Shown here piece after piece: positions 34,536 through 46,113 of a stretch of 64,000 nucleotides of DNA. This DNA comes from Streptomyces sp. BK208 (GTDB lineage Bacteria > Actinomycetota > Actinomycetes > Streptomycetales > Streptomycetaceae). The notes beneath the pieces were generated by a model. That model saw only the letters and a list, made by a program, of their open reading frames with translations. It did not search any database and was not told the DNA's origin. Made by a program: the position numbers and the translations under genes. The stretch spans positions 254,538-318,537 of the forward strand of contig NZ_SOAV01000007.1 of NCBI RefSeq assembly GCF_004364245.1. The letters run 5' to 3'. How positions within the stretch are numbered: position 1 is the first letter of the stretch; each line of letters opens with the position of its first letter.

Positions 34536-36371
34536 GTGGTAGCACCTAAAAAGGGAAAGAATGCGAGCGCTCAGAGTAAGCCCGGGCGCTCGCTGGCCCT
34601 GATCCTGATCGCCATCGTGGCGCTCACCGGAGGCATGTTCGCCTCCGGGCACACGACTCCGCGTCTCGGTATCGACCTGGCGGGCGGCACGAGCATCACA
34701 CTCCGGGCCGTGCCGGAGGCGGGCCAGGAGTCCGCGATCAACAAGACCAACATGGACACCGCGGTCGACATCATGAACCGCCGTGTCAATGGTCTGGGTG
34801 TTTCCGAGGCCGAGGTCCAGACCCAGGGCGACCGGAACATCATCGTCAACATCCCCAAGGGGACGAACTCGAAGGAAGCCCGGGAGCAGGTCGGCACCAC
34901 CGCCAAGCTGTACTTCCGTCCCGTCCTGGCCACCGAGCTCTCCGGTGCCGACGCGACCGGCAGCCCCTCGCCGAGCGAGACCGGCGGCGCCTCGGACAAG
35001 GCCACCGACAAGGCGACGGACAAGGCGACCGACGGCGACAAGGCGACCGACGGCGACAAGGCGACCGACGGCGACAAGGCGACCGACGGCGACAAGCCGA
35101 GCAGCGGCACTCCGTCCGACGCCGCGTCGGCCAGCGCCACCACGCAGGGCCGCGCCGCCAGCGACGCCCTGAAGGCCGACCCGACCCCGTCCGCCAAGAG
35201 CTCCGACGGCGCCTCCCCGTCGCCGAGCGCCAGCGCCTCAGGCGACGACGCCACCGCCAAGCTGCAGCAGCAGTACGCGGCCCTGGACTGCACCGACAAG
35301 GGTGCCCGTGCCAAGGCCGGCAAGGGTGCCAAGCCGGCCGACTCGACGGTGGCCTGCGGTCAGAACTCGCAGGGCCAGTGGCAGAAGTACATCCTCGGCC
35401 CCGCGGCGGTCGACGGCACCGAGGTCGACAAGGCCGACGCCGTCTACAACACGCAGACCGCGGCCGGCTGGACCGTGACGATGAAGTTCACGGACAAGGG
35501 CAGCAAGAAGTTCGCCGACATCACCGGCAAGCTGGCGCAGAACCAGTCCCCGCAGAACCAGTTCGCCATCGTCCTGGACAACGAGGTCGTCTCCGACCCG
35601 TACGTCAGCCAGGCGCTCACCGGCGGCAGCGCGGAGATCTCCGGCAGCTTCGACCAGGAAGAGGCCCAGAGCCTCGCCAACATGCTGTCCTACGGCGCGC
35701 TGCCGCTGACCTTCAAGGAGGACAGCGTCACCACCGTCACCGCCGCGCTCGGCGGTGAGCAGCTCAAGGCCGGTCTGATCGCGGGCGCGATCGGTCTCGC
35801 CCTGGTCGTCCTCTACCTGCTGTTCTACTACCGCGGGCTGTCGTTCATCGCCGTCTGCTCGCTGCTCGTCTCGGCCGGCCTCACCTATGTGATCATGGCG
35901 CTGCTCGGCCCGACCATCGGCTTCGCCCTGAACCTGCCGGCGGTGTGCGGTGCCATCGTCGCCATCGGTATCACGGCGGACTCGTTCATCGTGTACTTCG
36001 AACGCGTCCGCGACGAGATCAGGGAGGGCCGCACGCTGCGTCCCGCCGTCGAGCGGGCCTGGCCGCGCGCCCGGCGCACCATCCTGGTCTCCGACTTCGT
36101 GTCCTTCCTCGCCGCCGCGGTGCTCTTCATCGTCACCGTCGGCAAGGTGCAGGGCTTCGCGTTCACGCTCGGTCTGACGACCCTGCTGGACGTGGTGGTG
36201 GTGTTCCTCTTCACCAAGCCGCTGCTGACGCTGATGGCCCGGCGCAAGTTCTTCGCCAGCGGCCACAAGTGGTCGGGCCTCGACCCGAAGGCGCTGGGCG
36301 CCAAGCCCCCGCTGCGCCGCACCCGCCGTCCGTCCCGCCCCGCCGGCCCTGTCGACCCGAAGGAGGCGTGA
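34536..36371 (+). CDS. secD: Protein translocase subunit SecD with a low-complexity insert
   Basis: 611 residues. N-terminal helix, GIDLAGGTSITLRAV, then a large extracytoplasmic domain and five further helices ending in the RND-type core (VCGAIVAIGITADSFIVYFE). SecD with SecF uses the proton gradient to pull exported chains. Residues about 145-240 form an insert rich in Asp, Lys, Ala, Thr and Ser; its core at 35019-35090 is four perfect 18-nt repeats coding DKATDG. GTG at 34536 follows AGGGAG. It is four bp ahead of secF. Confidence 0.96.
   Translation: MVAPKKGKNASAQSKPGRSLALILIAIVALTGGMFASGHTTPRLGIDLAGGTSITLRAVPEAGQESAINKTNMDTAVDIMNRRVNGLGVSEAEVQTQGDRNIIVNIPKGTNSKEAREQVGTTAKLYFRPVLATELSGADATGSPSPSETGGASDKATDKATDKATDGDKATDGDKATDGDKATDGDKPSSGTPSDAASASATTQGRAASDALKADPTPSAKSSDGASPSPSASASGDDATAKLQQQYAALDCTDKGARAKAGKGAKPADSTVACGQNSQGQWQKYILGPAAVDGTEVDKADAVYNTQTAAGWTVTMKFTDKGSKKFADITGKLAQNQSPQNQFAIVLDNEVVSDPYVSQALTGGSAEISGSFDQEEAQSLANMLSYGALPLTFKEDSVTTVTAALGGEQLKAGLIAGAIGLALVVLYLLFYYRGLSFIAVCSLLVSAGLTYVIMALLGPTIGFALNLPAVCGAIVAIGITADSFIVYFERVRDEIREGRTLRPAVERAWPRARRTILVSDFVSFLAAAVLFIVTVGKVQGFAFTLGLTTLLDVVVVFLFTKPLLTLMARRKFFASGHKWSGLDPKALGAKPPLRRTRRPSRPAGPVDPKEA
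35019..35090 (+). repeat. Four perfect 18-nt repeats inside secD
   Basis: GACAAGGCGACCGACGGC is repeated four times without mismatch (35019-35036, 35037-35054, 35055-35072, 35073-35090), with a degenerate start upstream (GACAAGGCCACC, GACAAGGCGACG) and a partial copy after. It keeps frame and encodes residues 162-185 of SecD. Confidence 0.95.
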
Positions 36372-36374
36372 GAG

Positions 36375-37496
36375 ATGTCGAAGCTCGGCACGCTCGGCGC
36401 CCGACTGCACCACGGTGAGGTCGGCTACGACTTCGTCAAGAACCGCAAGATCTGGTACGGCATCTCGATCCTCATCACCATCACGGCCATCGTCGGCCTG
36501 GCGGTGCGCGGCCTGCACATGGGCATCGAGTTCCAGGGCGGCGCGGTCTTCACCACTCCGAAGAACATGAGCGCCTCGGTCTCCCAGGCCGAGACCTGGG
36601 CGGAGGAGGCCTCCGGGCACGACGCGATCGTCCAGAAGCTCGGCGACGGCAGCCTGCGCATCCAGATCGCGGGCACCGACACCGGGCAGTCGGACCAGAT
36701 CAAGGACGAACTCTCCAAGGACCTGAACGTCCCGGCGGAGAAGATCAACGCCGACCTGGTCGGTCCCAGCTGGGGCGACCAGATCGCGAACAAGGCCTGG
36801 CAGGGCCTCGGGATCTTCATGGTCCTCGTGGTGATCTACCTGGCGATCGCGTTCGAGTGGCGGATGGCACTGGCCGCCTTCGTCGCGCTGATCCACGACA
36901 TCACCATCACGGTGGGCATCTACGCCCTCGTCGGCTTCGAGGTCACCCCGGGCACCGTGATCGGTCTGCTGACGATCCTCGGTTACTCGCTCTACGACAC
37001 GGTCGTCGTCTTCGACAGCCTGAAGGAACAGACGCGGGACATCACCAAGCAGACCCGCTGGACCTACGCGGAGATCGCCAACCGGTCGATCAACAGCACC
37101 CTGGTCCGTTCCATCAACACCACGGTGGTGGCCCTGCTGCCGGTGGGCGGCCTGCTGTTCATCGGCGGCGGTGTCCTCGGCGCCGGCATGCTCAACGACA
37201 TCTCGCTGTCGCTGTTCGTCGGCCTCGCCGCGGGCGCCTACTCGTCGATCTTCATCGCCACGCCGCTCGTCGCCGACCTCAAGGAGGCCGAGCCGCAGAT
37301 GAAGGCCCTCAAGAAGCGGGTCCTGGCCAAGCGGGCCCAGACGGCGGCCAAGGGCGAGCAGGCGCCGGACGCCGAGGAGGAGACGCCGTACGCGGACGAC
37401 GAGCCCGACGACGCGGCGCCGGCGGTCGTCGGCCCGCGGAACCAGCCCGCGTCCCGCGGCAGGGGACGCGGCCGGCCCTCGGGGAAGCGCCGATGA
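36375..37496 (+). CDS. secF: Protein translocase subunit SecF
   Basis: 373 residues. Six helices, with GLHMGIEFQGGAVFTTPKNM after the first, a short periplasmic domain, and the conserved IHDITITVGIYALVGFEVTP and LGYSLYDTVVVFDSLKEQTR. The C-terminus is a basic/acidic tail ending in GRGRGRPSGKRR. Partner of SecD. Its stop overlaps the apt start (ATGA). Confidence 0.96.
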   Translation: MSKLGTLGARLHHGEVGYDFVKNRKIWYGISILITITAIVGLAVRGLHMGIEFQGGAVFTTPKNMSASVSQAETWAEEASGHDAIVQKLGDGSLRIQIAGTDTGQSDQIKDELSKDLNVPAEKINADLVGPSWGDQIANKAWQGLGIFMVLVVIYLAIAFEWRMALAAFVALIHDITITVGIYALVGFEVTPGTVIGLLTILGYSLYDTVVVFDSLKEQTRDITKQTRWTYAEIANRSINSTLVRSINTTVVALLPVGGLLFIGGGVLGAGMLNDISLSLFVGLAAGAYSSIFIATPLVADLKEAEPQMKALKKRVLAKRAQTAAKGEQAPDAEEETPYADDEPDDAAPAVVGPRNQPASRGRGRGRPSGKRR

Positions 37497-38041
37497 CCGG
37501 AACCACCGGCCTCACGGAGCTGCTCCTGAGCCGCATCCGGGACGTGTCGGACCACCCGGAGCCGGGCGTGGTGTTCAAGGACATCACCCCGCTCCTGGCG
37601 GACCCGGCGGCGTTCGCCGCGCTGACCGACGCGCTCGCCGAGGTCGCCGGGCGCACCGGTGCCACCAAGGTCGTCGGCCTGGAGGCCCGCGGCTTCATCC
37701 TCGGCGCCCCGGTGGCCCTGCGGGCCGGCCTCGGCTTCATCCCCGTGCGCAAGGCGGGCAAGCTCCCCGGAGCCACCCTCAGCCAGGCGTACGACCTGGA
37801 GTACGGCTCCGCCGAGATCGAGGTGCACGCCGAGGACCTGAGCGCGGACGACCGCGTATTGGTCGTCGACGACGTCCTGGCCACCGGCGGCACCGCCGAG
37901 GCCTCGCTGGAGCTGATCCGGCGGGCCGGGGCCGAGATCGCGGGCGTCGCCGTCCTGATGGAGCTGGGGTTCCTGGGCGGGCGGGCCCGGCTGGAGCCGG
38001 CCCTGTCCGGGGCGCCGCTGACGGCGCTGCTCACCGTCTGA
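37493..38041 (+). CDS. apt: Adenine phosphoribosyltransferase
   Basis: 182 residues. The PRPP loop is VLVVDDVLATGGT (122-134), and FKDITPLLADPAAF, GLEARGFILGAPVAL and RKAGKLPG are typical. It salvages adenine with PRPP to AMP. Lying between secF and relA is the usual arrangement in actinobacteria and links purine salvage to the stringent-response gene. Start overlaps the secF stop. Confidence 0.95.
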   Translation: MTGTTGLTELLLSRIRDVSDHPEPGVVFKDITPLLADPAAFAALTDALAEVAGRTGATKVVGLEARGFILGAPVALRAGLGFIPVRKAGKLPGATLSQAYDLEYGSAEIEVHAEDLSADDRVLVVDDVLATGGTAEASLELIRRAGAEIAGVAVLMELGFLGGRARLEPALSGAPLTALLTV

Positions 38042-38057
38042 GCCACACGCACCGCAC

Positions 38058-38096
38058 CCTGGGGCGGGCCCGGAGGAATCCGGCGCCCGCCCCAGG
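38058..38096 (+). terminator. apt terminator
   Basis: CCTGGGGCGGGC pairs with GCCCGCCCCAGG, and CCGG with CCGG past one bulged C, around loop AGGAAT. It separates apt from relA. Confidence 0.75.
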
Positions 38097-38133
38097 CGTT
38101 GCACCAGTCGACGGCCCTCACACCGGCCTGAAG

Positions 38134-38162
38134 GCGATCCTGGGACACAGGATCGCTACCAT
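38134..38162 (+). promoter_or_regulatory. Hairpin and -10 element upstream of relA
   Basis: GCGATCCT (38134-38141) pairs with AGGATCGC (38149-38156) across GGGACAC, directly followed by TACCAT (38157-38162), a possible -10. As a dyad overlapping the -35/-10 spacer it could be an operator; as RNA it could be part of the apt 3' end. Confidence 0.35.
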
Positions 38163-38213
38163 GGGGTATCCGGAGCCTGACCGGGGGACCCGGATCGCGC
38201 ACGAGGAGTCCTC

Positions 38214-40757
<2,544 letters not shown>

Positions 40758-40776
40758 CGGGCCGCACAGGCGCACA

Positions 40777-40821
40777 CACGAGAGGGGCTCCCGTACGCGA
40801 CGTACGGGAGCCCCTCTCGTG
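40777..40821. terminator. Strong bidirectional terminator between relA and the DUF349 gene
   Basis: A perfect 21-bp stem (40777-40797 with 40801-40821) closes on a CGA loop. It lies between two convergent genes and can stop transcripts from both sides. Confidence 0.92.
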
Positions 40822-40835
40822 CCGGTCCGCCGGCG

Positions 40836-42065
40836 TCAGCCGCCGAACTCGTGCAGGCCCTTGAGCGCCTGGTCCAGCAGCGCCTGGCGGCCCTCGAGCT
40901 CACGCGCGAGCTTGTCGGCCTTGGCGTCGTTGCCCTGGCCGCGCGCCTGCTCGATCTGGGCGCGCAGCTTGTCCACGGCGGCCTGGAGCTGCCCGGTCAG
41001 CCCCTCGGCGCGCGCGCGTGCCTCCGGGTTGGTCCGGCGCCACTCGGCCTCCTCGGCCTCCTGGAGGGCCCGCTCGACCGCGTGCATCCGCCCCTCGACC
41101 TTCGGCCGGGCGTCGCGCGGCACGTGGCCGACGGCCTCCCAGCGCTCGTTGACCGAGCGGAACGCGGCACGGGCCGCCTTCAGGTCGGTGACCGGGACGA
41201 GCTTCTCGGCCTCCTCGGCCAGCTCCTCCTTGAGCTTCAGGTTCTCCGTCTGCTCGGCGTCCCGCTCGGCGAAGACGGAGCTGCGGGCGGCGAAGAACAC
41301 GTCCTGGGCGCCGCGGAAGCGGTTCCACAGGTCGTCCTCGTGCTCGCGCTGGGCGCGGCCCGCGGCCTTCCACTCGGACATCAGGTCGCGGTAGCGCGCG
41401 GCCGTCGGTCCCCAGTCGGTCGAGCTCGACAGTGCCTCGGCCTCCGAGACCAGACGCTCCTTGGTCCGGCGGGCCTCCTCGCGCTGCGCGTCGAGCTGCG
41501 CGAAGTGCTGCTTACGGCGCTTGGAGAACGCCGAGCGGGCGTGCGAGAAGCGGTGCCACAGCTCGTCGTCGGACTTGCGGTCCAGGCGCGGCAGGCCCTT
41601 CCAGGTGTCGACCAGGGACCGCAGCCGCTCGCCGGCCGCCCGCCACTGGTCCGAGCGCGCCAGCTCCTCGGCCTCGGCGACCAGGGCCTCCTTGGCGCCC
41701 CGCGCCTCGTCGGACTGCTTGGCCCGCTGCGCCTTGCGCTCCTCGCGCCGCGTCTCCACGAGCGCGACGAGCTTGTCCAGACGGGCCCGCAGGGCCTCCA
41801 GGTCACCGACCGCGTGGTGCGCGTCCACCTGCTCGCGCAGATGGTCGACGGCGGCCTGGGCGTCCTTGGCCGACAGGTCGGTGGTCTTCACCCGCTTCTC
41901 GAGGAGGCCGATCTCCACAACCAGGCCCTCGTACTTGCGCTCGAAGTAGGCCAGTGCCTCCTCGGGGGAGCCTGCCTGCCAGGATCCGACGACCTGCTCG
42001 CCGTCGGCCGTACGCACGTACACGGTCCCCGTCTCGTCGACGCGGCCCCACGGGTCGCTGCTCAC
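40836..42065 (-). CDS. DUF349-domain coiled-coil protein
   Basis: 409 residues, almost all helical and charged. Repeated units with a W-x-x-A pattern (DQWRAAGERLRSLVDTWKGL, DELWHRFSHARSAFSKRRKQ, TDWGPTAARYRDLMSEWKAA, EDDLWNRFRGAQDVFFAARS, ERWEAVGHVPRDARPKVEGR) are DUF349 repeats. Function is not established; an E. coli relative has been proposed as a ribosome-associated factor. GTG at 42065 follows GGAGG. Convergent with relA. Confidence 0.88.
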   Translation of the reverse strand: MSSDPWGRVDETGTVYVRTADGEQVVGSWQAGSPEEALAYFERKYEGLVVEIGLLEKRVKTTDLSAKDAQAAVDHLREQVDAHHAVGDLEALRARLDKLVALVETRREERKAQRAKQSDEARGAKEALVAEAEELARSDQWRAAGERLRSLVDTWKGLPRLDRKSDDELWHRFSHARSAFSKRRKQHFAQLDAQREEARRTKERLVSEAEALSSSTDWGPTAARYRDLMSEWKAAGRAQREHEDDLWNRFRGAQDVFFAARSSVFAERDAEQTENLKLKEELAEEAEKLVPVTDLKAARAAFRSVNERWEAVGHVPRDARPKVEGRMHAVERALQEAEEAEWRRTNPEARARAEGLTGQLQAAVDKLRAQIEQARGQGNDAKADKLARELEGRQALLDQALKGLHEFGG

Positions 42066-42200
42066 AGCGCCTCCTCCACATGATGCCTGCGGAGGGCTTC
42101 GCTACCCCCGGGCATCGTCCACAGTTTCGTCACGGCCAACATAGGCGACCGGCGGGTGGCCTGTCCGCATCCCGCACGACCGAACTTCCGCTGATGAGGG

Positions 42201-43037
42201 TCAGGATTTCGTGACCGTCGCCTTGTCGATCACGACCGTCGCGTTGGGCGCGGTGTTGCCGGTCGTGGGGTCCGCGGCCTGGGCCCCCGCGGAGGCGATC
42301 TTCTTCAGGACCGACATGCCTCCCTCGGACACCGTGCCGAACGGCGTGTAGCTCGGGGGCAGCTGGCTGTCCTGGTACACCAGGAAGAACTGGCTGCCGC
42401 CGGAGCCGGGCTGGCCGGTGTTCGCCATCGCCACCGTGCCCGCCGGGTACACGTTGTCCTTCAGGCTCTTGTCCTTCAGGTTCTCGTCCGGGATGTTGTA
42501 GCCGGGACCGCCGTTGCCCTGCGCCGTGGGGTCGCCGCACTGGAGCACGTAGATGCCCTCGGTGGTGAGCCGGTGGCACTTGGTGTGGTCGAAGTAGCCC
42601 TTCCCGGCAAGGAAGTCGAACGAGTTGACGGTGTGCGGCGCCGCCTTCGCCTTCAGCGCGATGTCTATGTCACCGCACGTGGTCGCCAGCTTCATCGTGT
42701 ACTTCGCCGACTCGTCGACGGTCATCGCAGGTTCCTTCTTCCAGGTCTGCGTCTTGACCTTGCCGTCGGCCGGCTTCTCGCACGGGTCCGGCGCCTTGCT
42801 CGGCGCCGAGGCGCTCGGCGTCGCCTCCGCGCCCGCGCTCGTCTTGCTGTCGTCGTCGTCCCCCAGGACCACGCCGGTCGTGTACAGCGCGACGCTGCCG
42901 ATCAGGATCACGCCGAGCACGGACGCGATCGCGGCGTTGCGCATGCGCGCCTTGCGTCGTGCGGAGGTACGTCGCTGCTGCTGCCGCAAGAACTTCTCCC
43001 GGGCGAGCTGACGCCGCCGCTGCTCCTGGGTGACCAC
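42201..43037 (-). CDS. Membrane-anchored cyclophilin-type peptidyl-prolyl isomerase
   Basis: 278 residues. A basic N-terminus of about 30 residues, a signal-anchor helix (NAAIASVLGVILIGSVALYT), an acidic Ser/Ala linker, then a cyclophilin domain: AAPHTVNSFDFLAGKGYFDH, CHRLTTEGIYVLQCGDPTAQ, AGTVAMANTGQPGSGGSQFF, FGTVSEGGMSVLKKI. The domain faces outside and should help fold exported proteins at proline bonds. GTG at 43037 follows GGAGAG. It diverges from the MBL gene. Confidence 0.92.
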   Translation of the reverse strand: MVTQEQRRRQLAREKFLRQQQRRTSARRKARMRNAAIASVLGVILIGSVALYTTGVVLGDDDDSKTSAGAEATPSASAPSKAPDPCEKPADGKVKTQTWKKEPAMTVDESAKYTMKLATTCGDIDIALKAKAAPHTVNSFDFLAGKGYFDHTKCHRLTTEGIYVLQCGDPTAQGNGGPGYNIPDENLKDKSLKDNVYPAGTVAMANTGQPGSGGSQFFLVYQDSQLPPSYTPFGTVSEGGMSVLKKIASAGAQAADPTTGNTAPNATVVIDKATVTKS

Positions 43038-43154
43038 CGGGTTCTCTCCTCATGCGTCTTCGTGTGCCGACCGGTACGCGTGGGTGCGATGAGCCGACCG
43101 TGGGCGTGTAGCCCCGTACCGTATATGGGTTCGCTGAGGAATCGGCACCGCCGG

Positions 43155-43160
43155 TAGGCT
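43155..43160 (+). promoter_or_regulatory. -10 element upstream of the MBL hydrolase gene
   Basis: TAGGCT ends 6 nt before an in-frame ATG at 43167. It would start either a leaderless message from that ATG or a 54-nt leader for the GTG at 43221. Confidence 0.45.
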
Positions 43161-43220
43161 CTGACCATGGGCGCGATCCGTTCGCAAGCCCACCCGTACC
43201 GACCCAAACGAAGGACGATC

Positions 43221-43928
43221 GTGCTCATTGCCGGGTTCCCCGCCGGGGCCTGGGGGACGAACTGTTATCTCGTCGCCCCGGCCGCCGGAGAGGAGTGCGT
43301 GATCATCGACCCGGGCCACCAGGCGGCCCCCGGAGTCGAGGACGCGATCCGCAGACATCGGCTCAAGCCCGTCGCCGTCGTCCTCACCCACGGCCACATC
43401 GACCACGTGGCCTCGGTCGTCCCGGTGTGCGGTGCCCACGACGTGCCGGCCTGGATCCACCCCGAGGACCGCTACATGATGAGCGACCCGGAGAAGGGGA
43501 TCGGCCGCACCATCGGCATGCCGCTCATGGGCGAGCTGACCGTCGGGGAGCCGGACGACGTCAAGGAGCTGACCGACGGCGCGCGGCTGGAGCTGGCCGG
43601 CCTGGACCTGTCGGTCGCGCACGCACCGGGCCATACCAAGGGGTCGGTGACCTTCGGCCTGCCCGAGGCGGCGGACGTCCCGCCGGTCATGTTCTCGGGC
43701 GACCTGCTGTTCGCCGGCTCCATCGGACGCACCGACTTCCCCGGTGGCTCCATGGACGACATGCTCGAGTCCCTGGCACGCGTGTGCCTGCCGCTCGACG
43801 ACTCGACCGTGGTGCTGTCCGGACACGGCCCCCAGACGACCATCGGCCAGGAGCGCGCCACCAACCCGTACCTGCGGCAGGTGGCATCCGGCCAGGGAGC
43901 CCCCGGGGCTCCCCGACGAGGAATGTGA
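43221..43928 (+). CDS. Metallo-beta-lactamase-fold hydrolase (glyoxalase II-like)
   Basis: 235 residues. The metal motif HxHxDH is H57, H59, D61, H62 (LTHGHIDHVA); AHAPGHTKGSVTF, MFSGDLLFAGSIGRTDFPGG and LSGHGPQTTIGQE complete the ligands. It most resembles hydroxyacylglutathione hydrolase-like proteins of the YcbL type, acting on thioesters of unknown identity. I chose GTG at 43221, five nt after AAGGA. An in-frame ATG at 43167 with a -10 element 6 nt away could instead give a 253-residue leaderless product. It lies 11 bp before hisS. Confidence 0.88.
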   Translation: MLIAGFPAGAWGTNCYLVAPAAGEECVIIDPGHQAAPGVEDAIRRHRLKPVAVVLTHGHIDHVASVVPVCGAHDVPAWIHPEDRYMMSDPEKGIGRTIGMPLMGELTVGEPDDVKELTDGARLELAGLDLSVAHAPGHTKGSVTFGLPEAADVPPVMFSGDLLFAGSIGRTDFPGGSMDDMLESLARVCLPLDDSTVVLSGHGPQTTIGQERATNPYLRQVASGQGAPGAPRRGM

Positions 43929-43939
43929 CGAGACCTTCC

Positions 43940-45202
43940 GTGAGCACCTTCAAGGCCCCCAAGGGCACGTACGACCTGCTGCCGCCCGACTCCGCCAAGT
44001 TCCTGGCGGTCCGCGAGGCGATCGCCGCCCCGCTGCGCAACTCCGGCTACGGCTACATCGAGACGCCCGGTTTCGAGAACGTCGAGCTGTTCGCGCGCGG
44101 TGTCGGTGAGTCCACCGACATCGTGACCAAGGAGATGTACGTCTTCGAGACCAAGGGCGGCGACCGCCTCGCCCTGCGCCCGGAGACCACCGCCCCCGTG
44201 CTGCGCGCGGTCCTCGAGGCCAACCTGCACAAGGCGGGCAACCTGCCGGTGAAGGTCTGGTACTCGGGCTCGCAGTACCGCTACGAGCGCCCCCAGAAGG
44301 GCCGTTACCGGCACTTCTCCCAGGTCGGTGCCGAGGCGATCGGTGCCGAGGACCCGGCCCTGGACGCCGAACTGATCATCCTGGCCGACCAGTCGTACCG
44401 CGCGCTCGGCCTGCAGAACTTCCGCATCCTGCTCAACTCCCTGGGCGACCAGGAGTGCCGTCCCGTCTACCGGGCCGCGCTGCAGGAGTTCCTGCGGGGG
44501 CTCGACCTGGACGAGGACACCCTGCGCCGCGCCGAGATCAACCCGCTGCGGGTCCTGGACGACAAGCGCCCGGACGTGCAGAAGCAGCTCACCGGCGCCC
44601 CGCTGCTGCGCGACTACCTGTGCGACGCCTGCAAGGCGTACCACGAGGAGGTGCGCGAGCTGATCACGGCGGCCGGTGTGGTCTTCGAGGACGACCCGAA
44701 GCTGGTGCGCGGCCTGGACTACTACACGCGCACGACGTTCGAGTTCGTCCACGACGGCCTCGGCTCCCAGTCCGCGGTGGGTGGCGGCGGCCGCTACGAC
44801 GGCCTGTCCGAGATGATCGGCGGCCCCTCCCTGCCCTCGGTCGGCTGGGCCCTCGGCGTCGACCGCACCGTCCTCGCCCTGGAGGCGGAGGGCATCGAAC
44901 TGGACATCCCGTCGGCCACCTCCGTCTTCGCCGTCCCGCTCGGCGAGGAGGCCCGCCGGATCCTGTTCGCCAAGGTCACCGAGCTGCGCAAGAACGGCGT
45001 CGCCGCCGACTTCTCCTACGGCGGCAAGGGCCTGAAGGCCGCGATGAAGGCGGCCAACCGCTCCGGCGCCCGCTACGCCCTGGTCCTCGGCGAGCGCGAC
45101 CTCGCCGAAGGCGTCGTCCAGCTCAAGGACATGGAGTCCGGCGAGCAGACCGCGATCGGTGTCAACGAGATCGTGGCCGAGCTGGAATCGCGGCGCGGCT
45201 AG
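43940..45202 (+). CDS. hisS: Histidyl-tRNA synthetase
   Basis: 420 residues, class II. FKAPKGTYDLLPPDSAKFLA at the start, motif 2 YRYERPQKGRYRHFSQVGAE, the histidine-A motif RGLDYYTRTTFEF, GGGGRYDGL, and motif 3 LPSVGWALGVDRTVLALE; the anticodon domain has VLGERDLAEGVVQLKDMESG. It charges tRNA-His. GTG at 43940 is close behind the MBL stop, with a weak GACGAGA site. No T-box or attenuator fits the 11-bp gap. Confidence 0.96.
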   Translation: MSTFKAPKGTYDLLPPDSAKFLAVREAIAAPLRNSGYGYIETPGFENVELFARGVGESTDIVTKEMYVFETKGGDRLALRPETTAPVLRAVLEANLHKAGNLPVKVWYSGSQYRYERPQKGRYRHFSQVGAEAIGAEDPALDAELIILADQSYRALGLQNFRILLNSLGDQECRPVYRAALQEFLRGLDLDEDTLRRAEINPLRVLDDKRPDVQKQLTGAPLLRDYLCDACKAYHEEVRELITAAGVVFEDDPKLVRGLDYYTRTTFEFVHDGLGSQSAVGGGGRYDGLSEMIGGPSLPSVGWALGVDRTVLALEAEGIELDIPSATSVFAVPLGEEARRILFAKVTELRKNGVAADFSYGGKGLKAAMKAANRSGARYALVLGERDLAEGVVQLKDMESGEQTAIGVNEIVAELESRRG

Positions 45203-45215
45203 CGATCCGCACCCT

Positions 45216-45250
45216 CCAGGGGCACGCGTTCCGTACGCGTGTGCCCCTGG
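45216..45250 (+). terminator. hisS terminator
   Basis: CCAGGGGCACGCGT pairs with ACGCGTGTGCCCCTGG apart from a two-base bulge, with loop TCCGT. It is 13 bp behind the hisS stop. Confidence 0.75.
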
Positions 45251-45394
45251 AGAACGGACGGTGGCCGGAAGGCAGCGCTCCGGGGTGATCGCCGATCCGT
45301 TCATATGTTCATCGAACGGTGCCCCTACAGGGTCGTGCGGCACAATGGCCCCTGCCCGAAGCAGGTCCGACCCTCCAGTGACGGAATCGGCGTG

Positions 45395-46057
45395 ATGAGC
45401 AAGACGACAGTGAAGGACGTCTCCACCGTGGACGAGTCCGCGCCGGACCCCAGGGCCCGCACCCCGCGCACCGAAGGCGGCAGCCGGGCCCTCGCGCTGC
45501 TGCTGGTGATCACGGGCGCGGCCGGCCTGCTCGCCGCGTGGGTCATCACGATCGACAAGCAGAAGCTGCTCGAGGCCAAGATCGCGGGCACCACCTTCAC
45601 ACCCGGCTGCAGCCTCAACCCCGTCGTCTCCTGCGGCAGCGTCATGGAGAGCGACCAGGCCTCCGTCTTCGGGTTCCCGAACCCGATGCTCGGCCTCGCC
45701 GCCTACGCCGTCGTCGTCTGCGTCGGCATGAGCCTGCTCGCCCGCGCCACGTTCCCGCGCTGGTACTGGCTCACCTTCAACGCGGGCTGCCTGTTCGGCG
45801 TCGGCTTCGTGTCCTGGCTCCAGTTCCAGTCCCTGTACCGGATCAACGCGCTGTGCCTGTGGTGCTGCCTGGCCTGGGTCGCCACGATCCTGATGTTCTG
45901 GTACGTGACGTCCTTCAACGTCCGCAAGGGCTTCCTGCCCGCGCCCGGCTGGCTGCGCGGCTTCTTCGGCGAGTTCACCTGGGTCCTGCCGGTGCTGCAC
46001 ATCGGCATCATCGGCATGATGATCCTCACCCGCTGGTGGGACTTCTGGACCAGCTGA
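45395..46057 (+). CDS. VKOR-family membrane oxidoreductase
   Basis: 220 residues, about five helices. The redox cysteines of bacterial vitamin K epoxide reductase homologues are present: C72 and C80 in the external loop (GCSLNPVVSCGSV) and C154-x-x-C157 (NALCLWCCLAW) in the membrane. It should re-oxidise an extracytoplasmic DsbA-like partner and pass electrons to a quinone. No fused thioredoxin domain is present, so the partner is separate; the DsbA-like protein at 3576-4100 lacks a signal and is unlikely to be it. I chose the ATG at 45395; GTG at 45392 is equally possible. Confidence 0.9.
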   Translation: MSKTTVKDVSTVDESAPDPRARTPRTEGGSRALALLLVITGAAGLLAAWVITIDKQKLLEAKIAGTTFTPGCSLNPVVSCGSVMESDQASVFGFPNPMLGLAAYAVVVCVGMSLLARATFPRWYWLTFNAGCLFGVGFVSWLQFQSLYRINALCLWCCLAWVATILMFWYVTSFNVRKGFLPAPGWLRGFFGEFTWVLPVLHIGIIGMMILTRWWDFWTS

Positions 46058-46113
46058 CCGGTCCGGCGGGAGGACGGGCCCACCGGGCCCGTCGCGTTGT
46101 CGGTGCGGTCCTT

